This document shows positions 53,434 to 62,247 of a stretch of DNA of 64,000 bases, piece by piece; position 1 is the first letter of the stretch; each line of letters begins with the position of its first letter. A program made the position numbers and the translations under genes. The stretch spans positions 1 to 64,000 of the forward strand of contig NZ_FNIF01000021.1 of NCBI RefSeq assembly GCF_900103825.1. Direction: 5' to 3'. The DNA comes from Paenibacillus sp. yr247. GTDB lineage: Bacteria > Bacillota > Bacilli > Paenibacillales > NBRC-103111. Under the pieces are notes generated by a model. It made no database searches, was not told the DNA's origin, and was given only the letters and a program-made list of their open reading frames with translations.

Positions 53434-53462
53434 GTTCAACTACCGGGGAACGTTAGTTGAAC
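53434..53462 (+). repeat. Dispersed repeat, solitary left arm as a perfect palindrome (R21)
   Basis: GTTCAACTA...TAGTTGAAC, a 9-bp perfect inverted repeat around CCGGGGAACGT. It shows most clearly that each arm of the repeat family is itself a hairpin. Confidence 0.7.
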
Positions 53463-53538
53463 AAGAGGTTTCAACGGCATTTATGGGGAATTGAATTGAC
53501 CCGCTTTCTAGAGAGCGAGGTCCCTCACCTCCATACAC

Positions 53539-53577
53539 AGCGAAAAGTCCTGACCGTGTTAGTCAGGACTTTTCGCT
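53539..53577. repeat. Perfect 16-bp hairpin without adjacent gene
   Basis: AGCGAAAAGTCCTGAC and its exact complement flank CGTGTTA, extended by partly paired TACAC/GTGTA. There is no T-run, and no intact gene ends nearby. Confidence 0.7.
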
Positions 53578-53781
53578 TGTGTAGAGGCTGGAGGAACTCA
53601 AAGGGTTCAGTTCGCGCGCAGGAAGTGTGCAGGCGTGCCGCTTGGGGTACGGGAACAAACGAGCACGGAATTGAAATCTATTGCTAAGGTTGGCTTCGTC
53701 GAATAGGTTTCGGTAGCAAGTCCAAAGAGGATTTCAATTCTTCACTTGCCTCCGCCATGAAAAGGAGATATCGAAATAATT
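53578..53781. other. Intergenic stretch, nothing recognised
   Basis: No supported gene. A 76-codon frame crossing the hairpin (53,457-53,687) has no ribosome site. Confidence 0.4.
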
Positions 53782-54180
53782 CTATTTTGCGTTCTCATCT
53801 GGCTGATGAATACCAAAAATATTACCTTCCGTATCCATATAGTACCCTTGCCACGCCATTCCAGGCAGAGCATACTTTGGTAATGCTACCTTACCACCAT
53901 GATTAAGAATTTTTGATTCTGTAGAATCGTAGTCTTCCACTCCCATTGTACATGCATAGCCATTCAAAGCCTGTCCTGGTTCTGAGGAGGAAGCCCCTTG
54001 ACGTTGCATCAAAGCGCCGTTAATTCCAGGTTCATTTGCATCGCCCGTCACAGCCCCCAAATAGGGCATTCCCGCATAATTGCTCCAATCCTCAAATGTC
54101 CATCCAAATACCTCTCCATAAAACTTCTTAGCACGCTCCATGTCATCGACATGAATTTCGAAATGAACTAATCTGCCCAT
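53782..54180 (-). CDS. VOC-family (glyoxalase-like) protein
   Basis: The product has 132 residues. GRLVHFEIHVDDMERAKKFY at the N-terminus, YMDTEGNIFGIHQPD at the C-terminus, and the glyoxalase beta-alpha-beta-beta-beta layout are clear. Metal ligands are probably His6 and the late Glu. The function could be lyase, dioxygenase or antibiotic binding; nothing nearby decides. TTAGGAGGAAATC precedes the ATG on the minus strand. Confidence 0.9.
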   Translation of the reverse strand: MGRLVHFEIHVDDMERAKKFYGEVFGWTFEDWSNYAGMPYLGAVTGDANEPGINGALMQRQGASSSEPGQALNGYACTMGVEDYDSTESKILNHGGKVALPKYALPGMAWQGYYMDTEGNIFGIHQPDENAK

Positions 54181-54300
54181 GATTTCCTCCTAAGGTTTGA
54201 CTTCCTTATGTCTTATATTAGGTTTACTTTTTGAGTCTCCTTCTTTATTATTGGAATTATTTAGAAGGTTATTCATTTTCGAGCTGAAATCAGGACTAAG

Positions 54301-54418
54301 CTAACGGAGAACTAGTTCAATAAAAACATTTCTACAAGACTAACTTTGATGAATTCATAAATACGACGAAGGAGCTGCGTTGGCAGCTCCTTTTTTGCTT
54401 CTTCGCAGCAACAACAGT
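54301..54418 (+). repeat. Dispersed repeat, full copy with long spacer (R22)
   Basis: Left arm CTAACGGAGAACTAGTTCAA, hairpin GGAGCTGcgttgGCAGCTCC (54,371) with TTTTTT, degenerate right arm CGCAGCAACAACAG. Confidence 0.7.
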
Positions 54419-54466
54419 GATTTTCTCAAAAATAAATCATCCTCTCGAATTGTTGTTGAAAAATGG

Positions 54467-54521
54467 TTGACAACATTTCTGATGATGTATAATATATTAA
54501 TGGAAATGATAATCATTATCA
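54467..54521 (+). promoter_or_regulatory. Promoter and perfect Fur box of the siderophore importer
   Basis: TTGACA (54,467) and TAATAT (54,490) are 17 bases apart. Directly downstream TGATAATCATTATCA (54,507-54,521) is a perfect 7-1-7 Fur box. Iron-replete repression of the following permease genes is expected. Confidence 0.88.
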
Positions 54522-54549
54522 ATAAATAAAACTTATGGTTTGAAGAATA

Positions 54550-55584
54550 GTGGATCATGATTCAATGGGAGTGGTCATCACGGCGCTTAGAAGAGTTTTA
54601 TTAATTGGCTTAATATTTAGCTTAACTCTAATTGGATTGCTGTTATCCATGTTTTTGGCGATATCTTTTGGAGCGAAAGAGATTACGCTAAAAACGGTAT
54701 GGATGGCAGTCATTCATTACGATCCAACACTTACTTCGCACCAGATTATTCACACGCTAAGACTGCCGCGGGTGATTGGAGCCGCCGTGATCGGGGCTGC
54801 ATTCGCAGTTGCTGGAGCCTTGATGCAGGGGGTCACGCGTAATCCGCTGGCCGATACAGGTATTTTAGGAATTAACGGGGGGGCAATGTTAGTAGTTGCG
54901 GTTAGCTTTGCATTTTTTCCGAATATTCCTTATTCGGTATTAATGCTGCTTTCGTTCGCAGGCTCCGTGATGAGTACGCTCTTTATTTTCCTTCTAGTCA
55001 CATCAATGCCTGATGGCTTAACACCTATTCGGCTCACTGTGGCAGGAGCTGTTGTAGCGGCGCTGCTCGGCTCACTCAGCTCGGGCATCGCAATCTATTT
55101 TGAATTAAGCCAAGATCTGGCCTTCTGGTATGCTGGCGGTGTTGCAGGTATCAAATGGGAGTATCTGAAGCTCTTGGTGCCGATTATTTCGTTAACAATC
55201 GCCTGTTCCATGGTGTTGGCGCGTTCGGTCTCTGTAGTATCTTTGGGGGATGATGTCGCTGTCAATTTAGGTGTAAACACTAAGCGTGTTCGTACGTTAG
55301 GGATGGCAGCAGCGGTTATTCTGGCTGGAGTTTCGGTCTCGGCTGCGGGCTCAATTGGATTTATTGGACTCGTCATTCCGCACATTTCGCGAAAGCTGGT
55401 AGGGGTCAATTATCAGCTGATCGTTCCGATGTCCGCTTTACTTGGTGCGGTGCTGCTGGTGATAGCCGATTTGGGGGCGCGAATGGTAAATCCCCCCAAA
55501 GAGCTTGCAATTGGTGCGATGGTTGCACTTGTAGGGGTTCCTTTTTTTCTTTATCTCGCCCGTAAAGAAAGGAGGAGCTTATAA
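54550..55584 (+). CDS. Iron-siderophore ABC permease, FecCD family (first)
   Basis: The product has 344 residues and nine to ten membrane helices. LRLPRVIGAAVIGAAFAVAG, GALMQGVTRNPLADTGILGI and SIGFIGLVIPHISRKLVG, where the ATPase contacts lie, are FecCD landmarks. The GTG start at 54,550 is uncertain; an ATG at 54,565 is an alternative, and neither has a strong ribosome site. First gene of a three-gene operon behind a Fur box. Its heterodimer partner starts immediately after the stop. Confidence 0.9.
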   Translation: MDHDSMGVVITALRRVLLIGLIFSLTLIGLLLSMFLAISFGAKEITLKTVWMAVIHYDPTLTSHQIIHTLRLPRVIGAAVIGAAFAVAGALMQGVTRNPLADTGILGINGGAMLVVAVSFAFFPNIPYSVLMLLSFAGSVMSTLFIFLLVTSMPDGLTPIRLTVAGAVVAALLGSLSSGIAIYFELSQDLAFWYAGGVAGIKWEYLKLLVPIISLTIACSMVLARSVSVVSLGDDVAVNLGVNTKRVRTLGMAAAVILAGVSVSAAGSIGFIGLVIPHISRKLVGVNYQLIVPMSALLGAVLLVIADLGARMVNPPKELAIGAMVALVGVPFFLYLARKERRSL

Positions 55585-56601
55585 ATGGTCCGTCTCGCTT
55601 CCGCGAAAGGTAAGAAAGCTTTATATGTCGGTATTTGGCTCGTGCTCGTTTGTATAGGCGTCATATTAATTGGATTGAATACAGGCACGATGCGACTTTC
55701 ACCAGTAAACGTTCTTCAAACCCTTCTAGGTTATGGAAGCGCCAGTGATGCGACAGTTTTATTTGAATACCGGTTGCCGCGTATTCTGGTATCTGCGTTA
55801 GCGGGGATTGGGTTAGGGATTTCTGGAGCGATATTACAAGGGGTGTCGCGAAATGCGCTAGCCGACCCGGGCATTCTCGGTCTTCATTCGGGCGCTGCCT
55901 TTGGCCTAATCATTTACGTTACTATGTTTCATTCGTTGGCTGGGGAGTTCTCGCTGATGATTCCATTGTTCACGTTTGCGGGAGGCGTGGCTGCTGCTGT
56001 CTTGATCGTATTCCTATCCTTTGATCGGTATGCTGGGGTGCTTCCGATCCGATTGATATTAGTCGGTATTGGAATCGCCGCCGGGTTCAGCGCGATTGCA
56101 CTGTTTTTGTCGCTTCGATTGGATGATAAAACATATGCTTTTACCGCTAAATGGCTGGCTGGAAGCGTATGGGGCAGGGATTGGGTAAACGTGTGGGTGT
56201 TGCTTCCATGGGTTACAGTCCCTGTTCTATATGTCCTCTCTCAGATAAAAACGCTAAATGCAATTTCCCTTGGCGATGATGTTGCGACAGGTCTCGGTGC
56301 TAACGTGCGCAGTGCGCGCTTGCTGCTGCTGGCGGCGGCAATCGCTTTATCGAGCGCCAGTGTGTCTATGGCGGGGGGGATCGGTTTTATCGGTTTAATT
56401 GCGCCGCACCTTGCGCGCCGCCTTGCGGGTCCCATGACCCAGCATTTTCTGCCGATTTCAGGACTCATCGGTCTTGTTATTTTAGTGACGGCTGATACAA
56501 TTGGTCGTTCCATGTTCGTACCGAATGCAATCCCTGCCGGTGTGGTGGTGGCTTCGGTAGGAGCACCTTATTTTCTGTACTTACTAACAAGAACAAAATA
56601 A
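55585..56601 (+). CDS. Iron-siderophore ABC permease, FecCD family (second)
   Basis: The product has 338 residues, with YRLPRILVSALAGIGLGISG, AILQGVSRNALADPGILGLH and GGIGFIGLIAPHLARRLAG. The ATG immediately follows the previous stop, with AAAGGAGGAG just before it inside the first gene's end. With the first permease it forms the membrane channel. YfiZ/YfhA-like by arrangement. Confidence 0.92.
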   Translation: MVRLASAKGKKALYVGIWLVLVCIGVILIGLNTGTMRLSPVNVLQTLLGYGSASDATVLFEYRLPRILVSALAGIGLGISGAILQGVSRNALADPGILGLHSGAAFGLIIYVTMFHSLAGEFSLMIPLFTFAGGVAAAVLIVFLSFDRYAGVLPIRLILVGIGIAAGFSAIALFLSLRLDDKTYAFTAKWLAGSVWGRDWVNVWVLLPWVTVPVLYVLSQIKTLNAISLGDDVATGLGANVRSARLLLLAAAIALSSASVSMAGGIGFIGLIAPHLARRLAGPMTQHFLPISGLIGLVILVTADTIGRSMFVPNAIPAGVVVASVGAPYFLYLLTRTK

Positions 56602-56623
56602 ACTAATGATAAAGGTGACATGA

Positions 56624-57532
56624 ATGAAGAAGTTTTCTGTCTTATTGATTATTATTTTACTAATTGTCTTATCCGCCTGTGGCCAAGCAGTTCCGACCCC
56701 ACAGCAAAGTTCCGCGGGAACCAATGAGAAAGAATCGAGTAAAGAGCCTAAAATCGCTTCGTTGTCGATCCATTTAACTAATCACCTGCTTGCACTCGGC
56801 ATTACTCCTGTCGGTTCTGTAATTGGCGGAGATGTAAAAGATTTCTTGCCCCATGTGGGGGACCGACTGAAAAACACAAAAAAACTCGGAGTTGTTACGG
56901 ACCCCGATATGGAAGCACTGTTGGAATTAAAGCCCGACGTTATTTTAGTTGACAAACAGTACGCTGGAAAAGACCTTTCCAAATTCGAAAAAATTGCGCC
57001 TACACATTCATTCAATCTTGACGAAGGGACATGGCGTGATACTTTGAAAGCTGTCGCCAAGCTAGTTAATCGAGAACAACAGGCGGACGATTTTATAAAA
57101 AGCTATCAGGCGCAGGCTGACCGTGTGAAAAGCTTGATACTTAACAAAATTGGTGACGGTACGGTAATGGCTATCCGTGTTACCGCGAAAGAGGTTCGTG
57201 TCATGGGGATGAAACGTCCGATAGGCCCTGTCCTATTTAATGACCTGGGCTTGAAGCCAGCAAAAGGTGTTGAAAAAATTAACGCCGCCTTTGCGACGAT
57301 TTCACAGGAAGTGCTACCGGATTATGATGCTGACGCCATTTTTGTGATCGTGAACAAAGACAACGACGCCGAAAAAATATTCAAACAGCTGCAGGACAAC
57401 CCCATCTGGAATGGGTTAAAAGCAGTTAAAAATAATCATGTCTATACACTTGACGGACAGCCGTGGCTCGATTATTCGTCGCTCGGTCAAAAAATTGCAT
57501 TGGAGAACGCAGAAAAGATTTTTGCCAAATGA
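56624..57532 (+). CDS. Iron-siderophore-binding lipoprotein
   Basis: The product has 302 residues. The signal ends VLSAC (Cys19, lipid anchor). The periplasmic-binding-protein (TroA/FhuD-type) fold shows KIASLSIHLTNHLLALGITP, then LLELKPDVILVDKQYAGKDL and RVTAKEVRVMG. It delivers ferric siderophore, probably hydroxamate or carboxylate type (YfiY-like), to the permeases. AAAGGTGAC precedes the ATG. No ATPase gene follows, so a shared ATPase elsewhere (YusV/FhuC-type) must energise it. Confidence 0.9.
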   Translation: MKKFSVLLIIILLIVLSACGQAVPTPQQSSAGTNEKESSKEPKIASLSIHLTNHLLALGITPVGSVIGGDVKDFLPHVGDRLKNTKKLGVVTDPDMEALLELKPDVILVDKQYAGKDLSKFEKIAPTHSFNLDEGTWRDTLKAVAKLVNREQQADDFIKSYQAQADRVKSLILNKIGDGTVMAIRVTAKEVRVMGMKRPIGPVLFNDLGLKPAKGVEKINAAFATISQEVLPDYDADAIFVIVNKDNDAEKIFKQLQDNPIWNGLKAVKNNHVYTLDGQPWLDYSSLGQKIALENAEKIFAK

Positions 57533-57581
57533 CAAGTGGAGTAACCGCACATGCTTCCGTTATAGGCGAGTCAAGCTGGAA

Positions 57582-57606
57582 GTAAACGGGTAGTTATGCG
57601 GAATAA
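57582..57606 (+). repeat. Dispersed repeat, solitary right arm (R23)
   Basis: AGTAAACGGGTAGTTATGCG followed by GAATA. No hairpin is present. Confidence 0.5.
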
Positions 57607-57668
57607 AGAGGAAATCATATAGCTATAAAGAATTAAGTGGTATTGTTGCCTATGGGGGGAGTAAATCC

Positions 57669-57938
57669 ATGAAGAGAAAATGGGAAATTACACCGTGGAC
57701 GAACGAATGGAAGCATCAATATGAAATTGAATTAAAAGCTTTAAAGGTTATATTGATTTTCCTCGAACACATCACATACATATTTATCAAGATGGAGATT
57801 CAAAAATACTTGCTTACTTGGATTATAAAAGCGTACTTATTAGCACAATATCAACAAGAGAAAGAAAAGAAAATGGATAAATTGATTGAAGAAGCATTAA
57901 GGTGGGGAGAACGCAGAAGAAATCAGTTGTTAAACTAA
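57669..57938 (+). pseudogene. GrpB-family (UPF0157) protein, internally deleted and frameshifted
   Basis: MKRKWEITPWTNEWKHQYEI is the usual GrpB start. The central HIGSTSI block is missing. RTHHIHIYQDGDSKIL lies in another frame, and LIEEALRWGERR near the end is back in frame. The stop TAA falls inside repeat R24. Confidence 0.8.
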
Positions 57939-58020
57939 GGCAGAACGATACCTCCATAACAAAGATGAAGCAGGCTGCCGGTGAATAACTTGGTGGCCTG
58001 CTGTTCTAACGGGAGGAAAG
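57934..58020 (+). repeat. Dispersed repeat, full copy (R24)
   Basis: Left arm ACTAAGGCAGAACGATACCT, hairpin AGCAGGCTGCCGG...GGTGGCCTGCT, right arm TCTAACGGGAGGAAA. It supplies the stop codon of the broken GrpB gene. Confidence 0.8.
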
Positions 58021-58094
58021 TGTTGAAGAAACTAAACTTTTACCATTTATTGGCGTCTATATTAATGTAGTCAATAATCATTAGGGGCATTATT

Positions 58095-58463
58095 TTGCCA
58101 AAGTTAATTGGAGCAGCAGCAGTTATTTTGGATTCTGAAGGAAGCGTATTATTGGTAAAACATAGCTATGGCAAAAACAATTGGGATCTGCCAGGCGGAA
58201 AAGCTGAGGAGAATGAGTCTGCGGAGGAAACTGCAAAAAGAGAAGTACTTGAAGAAGTTGGGTTGGAAGTCGGAGTTGAGCAGCTAACTGGTATATACTA
58301 CGATCCGAACTATGACATGCATCATTTTGTTTTCATTGCTAATAACGATAATAATCGAGTACCTCGGCCAAGTTCGCCTGAAATTTTAGAATGCAGATTC
58401 TGCTCAAGAGATGAACTTCCTAAACCGATTAGTGATTTCCCCGTGAGGGGCATGGATGGCTAA
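58095..58463 (+). CDS. NUDIX hydrolase, probably 3'-truncated
   Basis: The product has 122 residues. The NUDIX box GGKAEENESAEETAKREVLE-EVGLEV is complete, so the Mg-dependent pyrophosphohydrolase centre is present. The TTG start has only a weak site (AGGGGC). The frame ends DFPVRGMDG, where the stop TAA belongs to the left arm of repeat R25. Relatives continue about ten to twenty residues, so the last helix may be lost. Substrate unknown. Confidence 0.75.
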   Translation: MPKLIGAAAVILDSEGSVLLVKHSYGKNNWDLPGGKAEENESAEETAKREVLEEVGLEVGVEQLTGIYYDPNYDMHHFVFIANNDNNRVPRPSSPEILECRFCSRDELPKPISDFPVRGMDG

Positions 58464-58545
58464 CGGAAAACTATAGTTGAATACTTAATAATGAGCAGTG
58501 GCCATGGCTGTCTGCTCATTTTTTTATTTAAGTAACGGTGAGCGT
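58460..58545 (+). repeat. Dispersed repeat, full copy between two truncated genes (R25)
   Basis: Left arm CTAACGGAAAACTATAGTTG, hairpin ATGAGCAG/CTGCTCAT (58,491/58,512) with a long T-run, right arm TTAAGTAACGGTGAGCG. It ends the NUDIX frame and directly abuts the headless APH-like gene. Confidence 0.85.
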
Positions 58546-58551
58546 AATTGC

Positions 58552-59062
58552 AGAACCGCCTGAGCGATGCATCGATTATCATATATAAAGTACAGGCAGA
58601 ACCTTCTATTGAGCCTCAGTTTTATAAGGAAGCTAATTCTTCGCTCTTAGTAAGATCCAGAGCTATTGAGCAAAACGAAACTCCAGATGCCTTGCTATTA
58701 GAAAATCTAGATGCTCCTTGTTTATCCGATATTACTATGGATACTTATGAAGCATTGCGTTTCATTGATGACATCATGAATCAAATCTCTCAAATTGAAG
58801 GCAATCTCCCTTATTCATATAAAACAGGATGCCTGCCTGACTGGGAACATTTTAGCAGCTCGCTATTAAAAGACCTTGAAATACTAGTTCAACGTGGAAC
58901 ATTCCAAAAGACAGATCAAGAAGTAATCGATAAATTAGCTTCTTATTGCAATGATTCGTCGGTTGTAGCTGCGATCCAATCCAAGAGCGGCTTAGTACAC
59001 GGGGATTTGAATAGCGGCAATGAAAGACATCTTTCTTTCCAAGATATAACAGGGGTGGTTTA
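58552..59062 (+). pseudogene. APH-like kinase fragment, paralogue of the gene at 768
   Basis: It begins in mid-protein at NRLSDASIIIYKVQAEPSIE, continues to SKSGLVHGDLNSGN (catalytic HGDL..N) and then leaves the family, losing the DWQ metal site and C-terminal helices. The sequence aligns along its length with residues about 42-197 of the intact kinase at 768-1628. Confidence 0.85.
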
Positions 59063-59119
59063 ATAGAAATTATTGTGAACATATCCTGCGGGGAGCTGTA
59101 GTTTTTTCTATTAAACATC

Positions 59120-59142
59120 AAAGCCCCGAACTGGGGCTTTTT
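59120..59142 (+). terminator. Strong terminator
   Basis: AAAGCCCCgaactGGGGCTTT plus TT. It follows the APH-like fragment. Confidence 0.85.
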
Positions 59143-59499
59143 GATGAGTCTTTGTTCCTTCTATACCTGTATATGGATTCACATTACCAACAGTACTCCA
59201 GTTGTTATTGAAGCTTGAACCCGGATGTGAACGATGATGAGTGGGTACTAACTTTCCATCAAGCTTGGTATAAGTATGTACAGAAACGTCACCACTGGAT
59301 TTGTGTGAAATCGTTGAATAGTGTTAGTACTGCTATGGCCGCAGGTGCTGCTAATGAAATTTTTAAGAACCAAAATCCTTCCATAAACTTTAACGAAAAG
59401 AACTTCAGTATACTTATAGAATAATAAGACTTATAATAAAAAATGTCACTCAAATGCAAATGTCTAATCAGTTAATTAAAGAATCGAGGAGAGCACGTA
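59143..59499. other. Stretch with a possible coding remnant
   Basis: A frame at 59,215-59,424 (DDEWVLTFHQAWYKYVQKRH region) has no start site and no recognised family. Otherwise empty up to the GAGGAGAG ribosome site of msrA. Confidence 0.35.
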
Positions 59500-60015
59500 A
59501 TGCAAAAAGCAACATTCGCTGGTGGCTGCTTCTGGTGCATGGTAAGCCCGTTCGAAGAACAGCCTGGTATACATGGGATTCTTTCCGGTTATATGGGCGG
59601 AACGATTGTAAATCCTACTTATGAACAAGTGAAGACTGGGAAAACCGGTCATTTGGAAGTTGTCGAGATTACGTTTGATCCGGCAATTTTTCCTTATGAA
59701 AAATTGCTTGAGCTATATTGGCCACAGATAGATCCAACCGATGATGAAGGACAGTACATTGACCGTGGTAGCCAGTATCGTACTGCCATTTTTTATCACA
59801 ATGATGATCAGCATAAGCTTGCCGTAAAGTCGAAAGAGGAGCTTGAGAAGAGCGGACGCTTTGATAAGCCGATTGTAACGGAGATTAAACCCGCAGTTGT
59901 TTTTTTTCCTGCAGAGGAGTACCATCAGAATTACCACCTCAAGAACCCAAAGCAATATAAGGAGGAACGGAATACCTCCGGACGTGATGCTTTTGGTGCT
60001 CAATATTGGAAGTAA
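59500..60015 (+). CDS. msrA: Peptide-methionine (S)-S-oxide reductase
   Basis: This enzyme repairs oxidised methionine in proteins using thioredoxin. It has 171 residues. GGCFWC near the N-terminus carries the catalytic Cys10, and GYMGGTIVNPTYEQVKTGKT followed by GHLEVVEITFDP and DRGSQYRTAIFYHN are family blocks. No MsrB domain is fused. GAGGAGAG precedes the ATG. It is a monocistronic unit with its own terminator, intact amid broken genes. Confidence 0.95.
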   Translation: MQKATFAGGCFWCMVSPFEEQPGIHGILSGYMGGTIVNPTYEQVKTGKTGHLEVVEITFDPAIFPYEKLLELYWPQIDPTDDEGQYIDRGSQYRTAIFYHNDDQHKLAVKSKEELEKSGRFDKPIVTEIKPAVVFFPAEEYHQNYHLKNPKQYKEERNTSGRDAFGAQYWK

Positions 60016-60022
60016 TAAAAAT

Positions 60023-60066
60023 AAAATGCCATCTGTCCTGTAATGGGATAGAGAGCATTTTTTTTG
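60023..60066 (+). terminator. Terminator of msrA
   Basis: AAAATGC...GCATTTT enclosing a second small stem (CTGTCC/GGGATAG), with a long T-run. Confidence 0.7.
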
Positions 60067-60314
60067 TTTATTTTACTTCTATCTCAGTTGTCGTTTCAAT
60101 GAGGCTAGAAATAACCGAGATCACGCCAAACCAGGCCGGGAATGGGATATAGTTCTTATCATTTCTCAATGTCAAGAATATGATCCGATTGCCGAGCTGG
60201 ACATAGAATATCGTCCGATTACCACTAAAGTCACATAATAAAAAGTATAGAAATATAATTTACATGAAAAAAGTTACATGGGAAGCGTACTAAGATCGGT
60301 TTATTGTAGCAGAG

Positions 60315-60665
60315 ATGGTGAAGTATGGGATAGACGGTATTGGCACTTCGCATGGTGATATCATCTATGCGCTATTTAAGAAGCCCAGACTCACTATGGC
60401 GGACATTTCTAAAGGGATTAATAAGGATAAATCTACAGTCACAGCACTTGTTGACAAGTTGGTCCGGCTTGGATATGTGACAAAGGAAAGGGACAAAGAG
60501 GACACGAGGGTTGTTTATGTTGCTTTAACCCATAAGGGGAGTGAACTGAAACCAATCTTTGAATCAATATCTAAAGAAATGTTAGACGTGTTTTACTTAA
60601 AAAATCTCTGAAAAAGAAAAAGAAGATCTGATTAATGTTTTAAAAAAGATTTATTACAACTTTTA
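60315..60665 (+). pseudogene. MarR-family regulator, N-truncated and C-terminally frameshifted
   Basis: The winged HTH is clear: THGD-like SHGDIIYALFKKPRLTMADI, KDKSTVTALVDKLVRLGYVT and KEDTRVVYVALTHKG. The N-terminal dimerisation helix (about 35 residues) is missing. After DVFYLK a frameshift in an A-run (about 60,600) is followed by ISEKEKEDLINVLKKIYYNF and a stop. Confidence 0.85.
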
Positions 60666-60718
60666 AATTTTTTTTCAATAAATAGCTTGGTGTCAAATTA
60701 AATTGCGAGGAGGAAATA

Positions 60719-61543
60719 ATCGTTAAAGATTTAACGAAAGAATTGCCCGATCATACGGAGAAATACATTGGGGAAAACGATTTATTTTTAGAGATATTCG
60801 AAGGGGAAAACCTCCCGAAAGAAACTAAAAAAAGGCCCCCTTTGCTTTTTGTACACGGTGCCTACACAGGAAGTTGGATGTGGAGCAAATACATTCCTCA
60901 TTTTATCAGCGAAGGGTGGGAATGCCTATGTCATGAACTTGAGAAGTCACTACAAAAGCAGGCTGCTGGATATGACTAAGATAACTTTCGAGGATTATTT
61001 GGAGGATATTAAAGAGGTTATCGCTGAGTGTGGTGTTTCGCCGATTCTTATTGGATTTAGCATGGGGGGGATCTTGAGCCAGAAGTTGGCTGAAACCGTC
61101 GAGATCGCAGGATTGGTTTGATCGATTCAGTCATAAGCAGAAAAGTTCATGAAGTAGTACCATACAAAGAATTAGCCCAGATGACACTCGGTAACATATT
61201 GCCTGCCCCAGCCCGTGAAGATCTTTCAAGCATAGATGAAACGGCAGATGACATTGAATTTCAAAGAAAGTATCTGACAATGGAGTCGTCAAAGGCATTT
61301 AGCGCTTTTTCTTTTTCAAACGAAGCAAAGGGTATATCAATAAACAGCAGTTTAATTTCTTGCCCGTGCTTGGTTATCAAAGCAGTAAACTGTGATGATG
61401 ACGACCGTCGGGGTAGGGTGACAGCGGAGCACTTCCTTGCTGCATATAAAGGGCTTTGGAACACAACTCATACCGGCGTGCTCGTAGGACAGAGATATAT
61501 GGAAACAGTAGATACCAACATGGACTGGTTAAAAAGATTTTAA
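60719..61543 (+). pseudogene. Alpha/beta hydrolase with lost start codon and two frameshifts
   Basis: GAGGAGG sits just before ATC GTT AAA GAT, where ATG GTT AAA GAT is expected. So the start codon seems mutated. PLLFVHGAYTGSWMWSKYIP is followed by a shift at about 60,920, then NAYVMNLRSHYKSRLLDMTK and ILIGFSMGGILSQKL (nucleophile elbow). A one-base loss at about 61,117 precedes LIDSVISRKVHEVVPY and the C-terminus. It follows the broken marR-like gene, as regulator-hydrolase pairs often do. Confidence 0.88.
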
Positions 61544-61690
61544 TTGGGAGCCAGGCTAAGATAGCACACCGTAGGGTAGTGTATAATCAACCGCTAGGGC
61601 GCGCTTTTGCCGTGAGGGCATCCGGAGGACGGCCATTAAATAATTAGGTTATAGATGAAATACCTACAAGAAGCAACGGTGCGTGAGTGT

Positions 61691-62158
61691 TTAACTTCTC
61701 GTAAACTCCATAATCCAATTGGTATCCCAGTTGTTGCCGCCATCAAACGAAAAGGCCTGTTGCCAGCGAGCCGTATTCTCCGTGATCTCATCCCAAGTGA
61801 ATCTCATGTGCAGCGGCTTTCCGTCTGGTGTTTCTACCACTTGATTAAACACTCCGATTCCATTATCAAACTTTCCGATCAGCGGTCTAAAATCATGAGG
61901 GTTGCGATTATCCAGCCATGCCAACGACCACTGCTTCGTTTCCTCGTCATAAGCGAGTATCATCATCCCTTTTCTGACTTCACCATCCGGGAATATTCCT
62001 TCAAAATGGTCGATGATGACCTTCCCATCGAGATATTACTCACCTGTATGACTAGCTTCAAACTCTTCCCAGACGCCTTCCTTTTCTGGATACATCGCAT
62101 TCGTCCGGCGTCTATTGCGATTTATCATCGGTTTAATCGTAAAATCAAAATCAAGCAT
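61691..62158 (-). pseudogene. Conserved hypothetical (DUF1579-like) gene with in-frame stop
   Basis: The minus strand from ATG at 62,158 (GGAG nine bases upstream) reads LDFDFTIKPMINRNRRRTNA, EEFEASHTGE, a TAA at 62,036-62,038, then YLDGKVIIDHFEGIFPDGEV, DEETKQWSLAWLDNRNPHDF and NWDTNWIMEFTRS. The pattern of graded W/F motifs resembles DUF1579-type lipocalin-like proteins; the family call is tentative. Confidence 0.65.
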
Positions 62159-62247
62159 AGATTATATGCTCCATAAGTTGTTCACTCATGTGGCATCAAT
62201 GAATCAAACTTATAATAAAAGTCGACCCCCTTTAAAATATTAAGTTT

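Noticed and set aside
61655..62176. 173-codon plus-strand frame
   Set aside because: Antisense to the DUF1579-like remnant, which has the coherent protein pattern and a ribosome site.
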